A DNA stretch of 64,000 nt. Source: Prostheceraeus crozeri. Its lineage: Eukaryota > Platyhelminthes > Polycladida > Euryleptidae. The DNA is taken from NCBI GenBank assembly GCA_907163375.1, contig CAJQUW010007252.1, positions 124,001 through 188,000 of the forward strand, written 5' to 3'. The translations under genes and the position numbers were made by a program. The stretch's first letter is position 1, and every line of letters begins with the position of its first letter. This document shows positions 1 to 9,445 of this stretch, in pieces. A model generated the notes under the pieces. The model worked only from the letters and a program-made list of their open reading frames with translations, had not been told where the DNA came from and searched no databases.

Positions 1-965
1 ACCATGAAAGGAAAGAAGGAAGAGATGACAGAGAGATATTTGATTGAAGCCATTACGAGAAGTAGTGGACTAACTTTTCTGGAATTTTAGCCGTGCAGTC
101 AGCATGCTTGTAGATAGTCAGTAACTCACATGCAGATAAATCTTCATCCGAACTACAGACATCTACAATTGATGAAATGCATGTAGTTTGAAATCTCATT
201 GTCTAGAGCTCGCTCTCAAAAATTCATGTTTGTAAACAGGAATGCAAATAGCACAAAGGTGAGCTGCCCAATTTCCAAGCACATCCAGGTACTGATGGTT
301 TGCGCGGTGAGTTACTGATTCCTTACAATAGGGTACATTGCAACGATGACGGCTAAGAAGCCAAAAACGTTTGCAGTTCCGACTGAAAAGTGCTTTAGGT
401 CCGGCAATGATTTAAATCAAGCCTTCCTCTCATCTCTTGTATTTCAAACATAAGAAATGAAAAAACAATGACATATCTAAAAAAATAAACAAACTTGTGA
501 CAGCTACTTTATCAAACAAAGCTCAGAGGCCATGCACAAGTAAACATAGCATCAATACGAAAGGAAATGTTGATCACTTAAGCAGTTGCTTGCAAGATTT
601 CAATTTTCATTGGTGTCTTATCCGAAATTTAACCACTTTTGCAACAGGTAATCGCATATTCATTCGTCAACCCCTTGTATTCCCGAAACATTTGGTAGAT
701 CTCTCATACTTTTATTTTTCTAGCACGCCTCTTGAAAGGCGCATTTTGTAGGGAATCAAAGCAATCAAAACTCCATACGAACGGAGTACAAATTTTTCGT
801 CAAGCATTCCCACCTAAAATTATTTCTTATTTAGGAATCTTGATTACTTGCGTTGAGTCCTGTTTCTTCATGATTGACGAAGGAATCAGTGACTTGCAAT
901 TGTAGAAGATCTTCTGATCAAGTGTCACGCGGATTTTTCGAAAGTACCTGCTTTGAAATTCATGA
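1..965. other. no gene recognised
   Basis: AT-rich sequence with no ORF, splice pattern or repeat that I can assign. The short open frame at 497-751 has no recognisable motif and looks like chance. Confidence 0.5.
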
Positions 966-974
966 TTGTTTAAA

Positions 975-1205
975 ATTGAAGGGCCCCTTCACGAGCTGAA
1001 TAGGCTCATTCACAATCTAAAAGGGTCCCCACACAATATCAAGAGGGCCCATCACGTTGTCAAAAGGTCACCTTCACAATCTAAAAGAAACACTGACGAT
1101 CTCAAGAGCGCCCCTCTCGCTCTCAAAAGGGACCTTCACAATCTGAAAGGGCCCCTTCACAATCTAAAAGGACTTCATAGCGATCTCAAGAAGGCCCCTA
1201 CAATA
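975..1205 (+). repeat. 21-bp minisatellite, open as a 7-residue repeat
   Basis: About eleven imperfect 21-bp units, consensus close to CTTCACAATCTAAAAGGGCCC, run head to tail. Because 21 is a multiple of three the array stays open (966-1256, 96 codons) and reads as a degenerate heptapeptide repeat close to HNLKGPL. There is no signal peptide, no clear flanking exon and no good start context, so a non-coding minisatellite is the simpler reading. Confidence 0.65.
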
Positions 1206-1245
1206 CTGCTCTATGCAAATTTCTGTTCCTTGGTAGAACATTTTC

Positions 1246-1308
1246 CCACTACTTAGTTAAGTTTAAAAAGCCGGAATTCCGGTTAAAACCGGAAGAGTGG
1301 CAGCCCTG
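1246..1308 (-). mobile_element. orphan hAT-type terminus
   Basis: Read on the minus strand from 1308, the sequence starts CAGGGCTGCCA and continues into CCGGTTTTAACCGG, a layout typical of hAT terminal inverted repeats and their subterminal region. I find no partner end or transposase within 1-1300, so this is either the right end of an element starting outside the window or a solitary fragment. Confidence 0.35.
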
Positions 1309-1760
1309 GGCGAATCAAAGGGACCTTCTACCGCTGCAGCTCTGGTGTTGGCAGTCTGATAACTTTTTTCTCATTGCCCTTCATCGGTGGCTATATAAGC
1401 TGATATTGCGGGGGATCCTGACAACCGAATCTCATGTTGGGATATGCATCAAAGCTTTCAGAGCTTCATCCCCTGTGGCATATTATGACTTCTCCCTTTC
1501 CAAAGTCCCCTCAGCGATGGCCGCCGCCCCTCTTCGACGGTGAGGTTGGGGCGGACCATCGGGGATGCTAACTACCCCGGTCAATGCTGTTCACCCTTAG
1601 CATGGCAGCACTCCGGTGGTATCGGATGGTGCCCATATCCTCACCAGCAGTGGGCATATATTTGCTTACTAGGTCTGTCGCTTTGTATTGTCTTGATACG
1701 AAGCCTCCTATCCACTGGACGGAGCCGGGTAAAACAACAACAATCGTAAACGTCAGAAGT
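1309..1760 (+). promoter_or_regulatory. GC-richer block with a TATA box
   Basis: This 450-bp block is clearly richer in G+C than its surroundings. It contains a strong TATA motif (TATATAAG, 1392-1399) and ends in a short AAC run near 1735-1743. It could be an LTR or SINE fragment, or a first exon with its promoter. I do not recognise an RNA gene or coding exon in it; the overlapping ORFs at 1540-1868 show no domain. Confidence 0.3.
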
Positions 1761-4700
1761 ACTCCAACTTATCATCTTTTTTGTATCAGTTTGCGCAGAA
1801 ACAAAGGACACATGGTAACCGTCTGTCATAAAATTTGTGTCTGTTGTTTCCAGCAAAGTCAGATATAATGCTGGAGAATCTTTCTTGATTCAAATGATAG
1901 CGATGGCGGTTCAAATAGACAATAGGTAAAAATTGCATGGAAAAAATATAAAAGTAAAATTCATCAGTTGATGAAAATGAATTGCTTTTTGATCATTAGC
2001 GAGTACAAAAAATTAATCATTCTATCACTGTAATACAGATCTCATAAGTAGTTCATGGCTACAAGCCACTGAATAAGGACCTGATTAACTGTGCTTGTTT
2101 CAAAAAATAGCTAAGCAGCTAAATGCGCGATTAAATGTGTAGGCCTACTTCAGTTTAATCAAAGAACTTTTATGGCTCTGATTACTTTCAAAACAATAGG
2201 CATAGTACCGGTAATGTCATCAAATTTTTAATAGGCCTTCAGCTAATTCAGTATTCTTGAAAGATTTTATTTGACCGTCGATTAGAATTTCGGTGTACTT
2301 TGTTAAGAAACACATGTGTGCGTATATCGCCGTTAAACACATGTATCCAGGTATTTAATGGTTGGGCCTTTTTGATGCATATGGTATGAGCTAGCAAAAT
2401 GTGCTTGATTAGTTACTTAGAACGGTATCTATTGATATATTTCCCGCGTTTCTGGTATTGTCGGGACCGCATTAGAGAGCAAAATCTTTACCGCTGGAAG
2501 AAGCTCTGGATGGTTCCATAAACTAGCGACCCCGACATTTGGAAGCGGTGGTCTATACATAAGCCCCATTGATTAGGTGGCCTTCTTGTCATGATTAACT
2601 ATATGGCTTCGAACTCATGACATAGCTTAGTCACTGACTTTCATTCGAAATTCCAACGAAAACTCTGATGCACTTTAATTTTATAGAAATAGTGGGCTGA
2701 AAAACAGCCATATTAAAAACTGTTGAAATCCAAGAAATTCTGCTCATTGAACTTAGTGGTAAGTAGTCACAAAATGGAATTGCCGGGCTATTTAAGAGCC
2801 ACCTAATTGACTAAAATTTTCACTAAAAGTTTGGGTCGATTCCCGGGACGCAACAAAATTTCCGCACTCGGCCGCCACCCTCGGTACAGTTATCTTACTA
2901 GAGTAAGAGCTGCTACTTAGGCCTACTCATATGGCAGGCATCTGAGATGTCTTAATGCAGTGAAATAGCAATTGATAAGATAATCAGTTCTAAATAATCT
3001 GGGAGTACATCATGCAAATATATTACCAACTGGGCAATTTTAGTAGGCTATCTCATCCCCCTCAAACATGGACGAATGACAGGGTGGCTTCACTTATTTT
3101 CCGTCCAAGATTGCATCAAATTTGTAAAAATTTACCTTCTAATTGTTAATAAACAAGCAGCTTCATGCACTTATCACCACAACTACCGTAGAGGTGGTGT
3201 CTAGAATTACAGTTAAGTGATTTTCGACTGATTTTCATCGGTTATCGTAACTTTCGAGAATTTACCATCGAAAAATATATAGGTGAGTGAAATTTTTCCA
3301 TGAATCCTAGAATTCGGCTAAACTAATGTAGTGTTGGCATGAGTGCGGGTACAAGAAGTTTTGGCATCGAGGCCTGAATGCAGATCCAAAAACCTGAAAT
3401 TGAATTTCTCGGTTGACTAGTGAAATGCATTCGAGAGGAGCGAAGGTAATACGTCGGAGGGTGTACACAGTCAACACGAAATTGTACAAGAAACGAACAG
3501 TAGGAGAGATGAGAAGAATACCGGAATCCTGACTTGTAGAAAATCGTGCTCAGTAGATCTATGTTCTCTACGTTTGACAAATTTCTGAAGAATTTGGAAT
3601 GAAATTAAAATGATAAAAAAAGATCAATTGCAGTATTTTACGAGTGAGTAAATGCTCGATAGGATTTCAAGAACCAACTGTGTGCTTAGAAATAGCATAG
3701 AAACATGTGAACTGAGGATGCAAATCATGTCTGTTAGGCGGTTGACTGGGCTATATAGACGTCTAAATTCACTTTTCGGAAGACAAGTGGGCTACATCAA
3801 GAAGAACTATCACCATCTACAGGATCCGTAATATGCTCAACTTGTATGTAGCCTGTCGATACTGCCTCTCAAGTATTTACTTGAACGATTATTTGTTGAA
3901 ATAGAACATAATCTGCTAAAACACTAAACACAAAAATTAAGGCCCACTTATAATTTGAATCACGTCAAGAAATGAAAGGCAGTGATGGCTGCTACAACGG
4001 CTGAGTCGGTCCAATTTCGTTCTCGTGTATATCACAGCGACTGAGGTGGTATTGATCGCATCACCAGTGAAAAGTAGAAAACATCTACACCAAATTGTCC
4101 ACAAAAATATCAACCACAGAACAAGATTCTAGAAAAAATAAGAATTGATCACAAACAGGGTCTCTTTTAGTGTTTTGGAGTAGTTCAAAACTATAGGAAA
4201 TATGCTTCCCACGGGTCACAATATTTCTCTAAGGCTGAAGCGAGACAAGATAGAATCAGGACAAATGACTGTACATATTTCTTGCTACATTGAGTCACTT
4301 GGAGTCTTTAACAGCTGGGAAACACGAAGTGGGAAAACAGACATGGTGTAGTGTTGTAAAAGCTCAGCCGGTGCAATAGCCAAAACCAAAGTATCGGCCC
4401 AGCCGGTAATAGCCGCTGCCTCAAACTTACTACATCATCTAATCACCAACCTTTACTTAAATTTTCAGCAATTACCCTATGACATTACCCATGGTAGCAA
4501 AGCACGTGGCTTTATTAAACAACTAAATCATAACTCCTAGAAAACCTGGTGTCAAAAATATCTCTCGCACGAAACCAACACAAGCAAAAACCGCCACAAA
4601 CGTTCCAAATGATAACTAGGTTGATAATTCAAATGCCTGAACCAAAAAGAAATCGTGCCCTCGCAAAACAATGGAGATAACTGCAAAAATGCAATTATAC

Positions 4701-5264
4701 CCTGTTTTAACTCAAAACTTGTTAACGATTTTTATAGTTCTGACTTGAACGGTAACTAATCATTTATGCACCACATTATTTCTCGCGTTATTTGTGAAAA
4801 GAAAAACTGCGAGATTGTGATTCGCGTGAAACCCATTCAGAGCAGTTTGCAAAGAAGCAGTATTGTTCCTATACTCGTAATGCTTTTTTGCCAGTCTAAT
4901 TAGGCAACGAGAGAGGTGCCACGATAATTGAATTATGTCCAATCTAGCTCCATATAAACAAGTAGTGTTAAATATCTTTGCATGTGGGATAGCCACGCTC
5001 CAAGGCACATGTGATGTTCTGTTACTTCTTGATCAAATAACTGGTCATAAACGTTCACATTACTTGTTTATATGGCATTTACTTCTAAATGAATGACTTC
5101 TGCCTGACATTATAAAAAAATAGTACTTTGGAAATTTCGTCCAGATCCATACCACCTGCTAATACAGTAAAACAATCTGATTTCTATGATTTCAAACATC
5201 TAGTGCAAATTGTTTATTGTTTGTTTGAACCAAATGGTTGTCATAGTTAAGAATAATAGTCCGT
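1761..5264. other. 3.5 kb without a recognisable gene
   Basis: AT-rich sequence. The short ORFs on the minus strand (3307-3580, 4760-5008) have no motif and no splice context. I see no tandem repeat or transposon end. Confidence 0.5.
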
Positions 5265-5714
5265 TTGAAAAACCTGACACCTGATATTATAGCAGCAACC
5301 TTCGCAATGTCACTTCTGAATCAAGGTAGAAATGAAATAAGAATTCCGAACTCCGATTCAAAGTGTCTAATTGAAAATTGGGTTGAAGAGGTTAGTACCA
5401 AGATGAAAGCTTGTTGCTATCAGATGTATTATACTAAGTGTCCATTGTCATCACTAAGTGGTGACAATAAGACGTGCACAGGCTACTGTAGCTACTTAAA
5501 AAATTTCAAAATGTGCACTGTCGCAGAGATTTTGATTTCTGAGTCTGAGATGTTGAATCTTAGTGCACTGTTCACACAACAAGCACCGAAATCGAAAGCA
5601 CTTGGAAATTTTGGCTTTAAAGCATTTAAATTGACAGGAGGGAGCCTTCTGTTATTTTCGTCGCTCCTTCTACTTTTGCTATTTTTGTTCTCACTTGAAC
5701 AGAAAGCAACTTAG
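5265..5714 (+). CDS. hypothetical protein or exon, C-terminal hydrophobic segment
   Basis: An open frame of 149 codons. The first ~110 residues are mixed, with several cysteines (around residues 45-90). The last 25 residues before a short charged tail are strongly hydrophobic, with a long run of Leu/Phe/Ser, which could be a tail-anchor membrane segment. There is no signal peptide at the start, no polyadenylation signal right after the stop, and no family I recognise. It may be a chance ORF. Confidence 0.2.
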   Translation: MKNLTPDIIAATFAMSLLNQGRNEIRIPNSDSKCLIENWVEEVSTKMKACCYQMYYTKCPLSSLSGDNKTCTGYCSYLKNFKMCTVAEILISESEMLNLSALFTQQAPKSKALGNFGFKAFKLTGGSLLLFSSLLLLLLFLFSLEQKAT

Positions 5715-5899
5715 AAATCTGCATTTTATATTGTTTGTAGTCCAAAGTGTTACTTATCGATTGGTTGTTGTGTAGCGTGCCGAGTTGGTAGATATAAATT
5801 AGTTGGGTAGGTATGATGCGCGTACTGCAAGTGTTACGTTATAAACCTACCGATTGCTGCCGGTGTTGTCCTTTGAATCATCAGCAGTCTCCGAATCCT

Positions 5900-6764
5900 T
5901 TGTCTCTTGTCGTAGAAGCAGCAGGAGCAGCAGCAGTTCACTACTAAGATTATTTATTATTATTTTGAGAACAGTACCCAAACCAGAAGGCCTATAGGTA
6001 TTATTCACGGCACTAATTTTAACCAACCCAAGGGGACATGAGTAGGACAATATTGAATTACCAGACCAACCGTATCAAAAGCTATAAGCTAGTTATTATC
6101 AACACGTGAATGACTTTTAGTCTAACCCGACTCCGAAGAGCTATAGGTCTATTATTATTATTATTATTGTCTGCGACACCGTAAACCCAACTCAGAGAGC
6201 TTTAGGTTTCTTATTATTATTATATGTTTGTGAAATAGCAAACCCAACTCGGAGAGCTACAGGTTTGTTGTTATTATATTTAATTTATGTGGCAGAGCAA
6301 ACCCAACTCGTGAAGTTATAAGTTTACTCAGCCACTACACTTACTATACAATTTATTTAATAAAAAAATGTGTCACTATTCTCTATACATAAACATATAA
6401 CACAATCACACCGGACAAGTCACATACCACTGCCGTATACTATGCTAATGATTGTTCCGTTCTAGTCGTGAACAGACTTCACCAAATTTATTAAATCGAC
6501 TTATAAAGCATATTTAAACGACAGCGTCGTACATTTTGTTATCGGTAATTATTTGGATATTGCATGCCTTCTATTATTCGGCACCTATATATATCATGAT
6601 TATATATAATCCGCTGTTTCCCAGTACCATCAACAAGCATAATAAGCATAAATAATACATTTAAATGTACACATTTTCATGCCATTAAAAACCGAAACTA
6701 ACATTTATAGTTTCATTGAAGTGTCATGTAATCAATGATGTCATGGTAAAACAATAGTACTACA
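5900..6764 (-). repeat. probable 3' LTR of the gypsy element
   Basis: On the minus strand a purine tract is followed at 6764 by TGTAGTACTATTG, the expected TG start of an LTR. Downstream in the same direction come a TATATATAGG motif (near 6590) and AATAAA (near 6492), as expected for U3 and a poly(A) signal. The far end (CA) cannot be fixed because I find no second LTR to compare with, so the low boundary is approximate. Confidence 0.5.
5965..6335 (-). repeat. ~58-60-bp tandem repeats with small inverted repeats
   Basis: Clear units start near 6123, 6180, 6239 and 6298, each close to AAACCCAACTCGGAGAGCT followed by AGGTTT and a (TTA)n run. Two weaker units lie near 5980 and 6060. In each unit AAACC and GGTTT can pair around the GAGAGCT core, so each is a potential small hairpin. 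They lie downstream of the gypsy polypurine tract and are probably inside its 3' LTR. Confidence 0.6.
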
Positions 6765-6779
6765 CTTCCCCCCCTACTA
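6765..6779 (-). promoter_or_regulatory. polypurine tract of the gypsy element
   Basis: Minus strand AGTAGGGGGGGAAG lies directly before the TG of the LTR and about 25 bases after the last codon of the TatD-like frame. It is the expected plus-strand primer for reverse transcription, and it shows that the TatD-like sequence is inside the retroelement. Confidence 0.65.
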
Positions 6780-6803
6780 AAAAAATCGTCCCGATTATGG
6801 AAT

Positions 6804-7557
6804 TCATAGGCGGAAGACACGCTTGAAATTGTCGTGAACAATATTGCGTAAGTTTTCTTCCGTGAGGTCGCGGCATTTAGCTACACAGGAGAGAACATAA
6901 TCCGTTCGCGTTGGATATCTGGCAAGATGAGGCGCATCCGTCTTTACCAGTAGGCGTTCGATCGGGATGGCCCGTATGGCCTGAATCCTAGGATCGTTGC
7001 GGACGAGGATGGGCGCAACGCTGAAAAACATGTTGCGGAAGAGATAGGCAAAAGAACGAATTATCTCCCGAGAGACGTAAGTACAATGCAAAACCAGTCG
7101 ATTGGCCGGATTTATGTGGTTGAGCAAAGTCTCTGCCAGGGTTTCGTGGGCCTCTGTATCTCCCCACTCCTTCTCTCTACAGTGTAGGATCAATGGGAGG
7201 GAAAGTTCAGCAGCCAACAAAGCCTGGTCACAGAATGCTCGACACTGGCAGTCCCAATCAATGGTCCATTTCTGCGATGGCCCCTATGTTGTTGTTGTGG
7301 CGTACATGGCGGCGAAGTTGTGCTTCAACCGAAGGAGACCAAATGTCAGCATGACGGGGGTGCAGACCCATAGCTAAAATTATCTTGACATGGGGAAGTC
7401 TCCTTGGAGGTCGCTGTGTCCCCAACTGTCGACTTTGTCCCGAATGTCCACTACTGCGCTCATCTCTGCGATATCAGCCTCCATCTCATCGATATGGCCA
7501 GCATCGCCCGCGCGAACGCAAACGTCGTAGAGGTGGATGTAGGCATCACCTCGCCAA
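6804..7557 (-). pseudogene. TatD-type metal-dependent nuclease domain (frameshifted)
   Basis: TatD proteins are TIM-barrel DNases with metal ligands in HxH, Glu, His, His and Asp motifs. The longest frame (6804-7220) shows LPLILHCREKE, LVLHCTYVSRE and LLVKTDAPHL, matching the second His, third His and Asp motifs. A second frame (about 7260-7395) carries MGLHPRHA and GAIAEMD, matching the 'GxHPHHA' and 'GEIGLD' motifs. A third (near 7524-7550) has GDAYIHLYD where the first HxH would be, apparently YxH. At least two frameshifts separate these parts. The frame ends about 25 bases before the polypurine tract, so the domain is retroelement cargo and not a neighbouring host gene. Confidence 0.75.
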
Positions 7558-7676
7558 ACGGACTGAGGGGTTGGAACTGGAGGTTCATCATCTCCGTCTG
7601 CAGCCTCCGGTGCGGGGCGTTGGATCTCGCCCTCGGGACCCTCACGTAGGTCTTCAACGGGCGCCGAAGATGCACC

Positions 7677-8573
7677 CTATGTGGCTATAGGCGGACTGGC
7701 GGCCGCAGATAGAATCGGCTCCAGTAAGCCAGATGGCCCAACCACAAAGGTAGCTTCGGCGCTGACGTCTGCGAAATTGTCAAGGCTGGATGTCGAGTCA
7801 TAAGGATTGTCGGTCATGGAGGCTGTAAGAGCCGAAGGGTTCCCAACTACCACTGCCCGACTATCGCTAATTACCTCGAAATCGATGACTCCTCGAGTGT
7901 CCTCGGACGTAACGAGCAGAACGTCGGTCTCTTGTACATTTTGGCGAGTCTCTTTCAGCGTCTGTTGTTGGTTTCGCATTTTCCGTTGATGACGCTGCTG
8001 TTTATCGCTGATGTTCTCGCGATTTAAGTTAATAAGTTGGCGAGACGGAACTCTCCATAGGTCTGCCAAATGAATAGTGCGGCCGTGTACGAAGGTTTGG
8101 GCGTCTCTGGATGTGGCCAGAAGCGTAGCTTCAATGACGCCCCGGCTGAAACATCGGTCTTTGGTCTTCCTATTCCAACCTGGAGGACAGCCCCGAACCA
8201 ATCCCTCACCCAATAAATATTTTTGCAGTTCTAATTTAACTGACTTCGCTTCTGCTTGTGGTATGCAGGATCCACCCGTTGCCATTTTCTGGAAGGAAAG
8301 ACAGTGAATATCGGCCTGATGTTCTACGATAACGGGTTCTATTTCTATCTCGGATATGTCAGAGTGGGTTACGTCTGACATAGCTATGGTACTGTGAATT
8401 TCATTCATTGGGGCAATGGACTCTGTTGTGTCACTGTCACAATCTTCTGCAATCATAGGTAAGTTGGAGTCGGTTGCATCACTCCCCGCTAGATCATCTA
8501 CTCTGATGTCGGATTCATCCCGCTCGTCTTCGATGCAGTCTTCAGCATCGTTCCTGACGCAAGGCAATTTTTT
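7677..8573 (-). pseudogene. pol C-terminal extension (ORF3) leading into the TatD-like domain
   Basis: An open frame of 296 codons. The first ~90 residues are very acidic (many Asp, Glu and Ser); the middle holds a conserved-looking stretch around CIPQAEAKSVKLELQKYL and CPPGWNRKTKDRC; a basic Gln-rich stretch (QRHQRKMRNQQQ) and a Ser/Ala-rich tail follow. The frame stops at TAG (7674-7676) but stays open beyond it towards the TatD-like motifs, so the ancestor probably joined them. It is entered from the integrase by a -1 shift at 8567-8573. I do not recognise the central domain. Confidence 0.55.
8567..8573 (-). promoter_or_regulatory. possible -1 frameshift heptamer, pol to ORF3
   Basis: In the integrase frame the minus strand reads A AAA AAT immediately before the frames diverge. 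A -1 slip here enters the downstream acidic ORF exactly. A one-base deletion in an ancestral A7 run would give the same picture, so this is only a candidate. Confidence 0.35.
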
Positions 8574-9437
8574 AACCGATCAGCGTGTGAGACAAACGAC
8601 TTTCTCCCGCACTTGGTGTCGCGAATGAGATATGTGTTGTCAGAAAATCTCTGCTCTATGACCCAAGGTCCGTCCTATGGGCGATAAAATTTACGTTGTT
8701 CCCCTTTAGGAGCAATGGTGTGGTAGTACATCACAAGATCCCCTACTTGATAGGTGACATCTCTCACCACCCGCGCGTCATATCCTCGTTTCTGATGAGT
8801 CCGCTGAGTGCGAGATATGGTTTTTACGATATTCCAGGTCTTCATCAGTTTTTCATGGATTTCATAAATATGTTCCGACGTTTCTCGTTCTTGTACAGTT
8901 TCCAAATCCAGCTCAAAATCAACCGGAAGTCGCATTTCGCGACCGTATGTGACGGCGGTGGGAGAGAAACCTGTTGTACTGTGGGTGCCGGAGCGGTGTG
9001 CCCATAGGCAGTATGATATTGTTTGATCCCAGTTATCACGATCGCACTTCTCATGAGCGATGACTATCTGTTTCAAGGTGCGATTGAAGCGCTCGACGCC
9101 GCCATTACCCTGCGGCCGATAAGATGTCGCACGCGATTTCATGATGCCAAGTAAATTACAGAGCTCCCTGAACACCTTGGATTCGAACTCAGCACCTTTG
9201 TCAGAGTGAATCCTATCTGGGACCCCATGGCGACAGATCCATTCCCTTAATACGGCCCCGGCCACAGTAGATGTCTCTTTATTGGGTAGTGGAGTGGCCT
9301 CAGCCCACTTGGAAAAGAGATCAACCATTGTGAGGATATAGCGGTTACCTCGCTTGGTTTTACGCAAAGGTCCCACCAGATCGACCTCGATGCATTCCAT
9401 CGGCCTGCCGGTGATAATGGAAGTCATCGGAGTTCGT
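8574..9437 (-). pseudogene. gypsy integrase catalytic core and GPY/F-like module
   Basis: The frame 8675-9427 carries the DDE integrase core: ECIEVDLVGP (first Asp), RIHSDKGAEFESK (second Asp) and RPQGNGGVERFNRTL (Glu region). After a stop codon replacing an aromatic residue (8675-8677, in KFYRP*DGPW), the same frame continues through the short C-terminal module to HADRLK near 8580. The N-terminal zinc-binding part lies on the far side of the hAT insertion (12723-12880). Without the hAT element and one copy of its 8-bp duplication, the reading frame runs straight through the junction. Confidence 0.85.
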
Positions 9438-9445
9438 ATTTTTGG
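9438..9445 (+). repeat. left target-site duplication of the hAT element
   Basis: ATTTTTGG, identical to 12715-12722 on the other side of the element. Confidence 0.93.

Noticed and set aside
1540..1868. snRNA or spliced-leader gene in the GC-rich block
   Set aside because: No recognisable Sm site, U-RNA motif or conserved leader was found.
7385..7690. Plus-strand ORFs of 81-101 codons
   Set aside because: Shadows of the minus-strand retroelement extension; no motif of their own.
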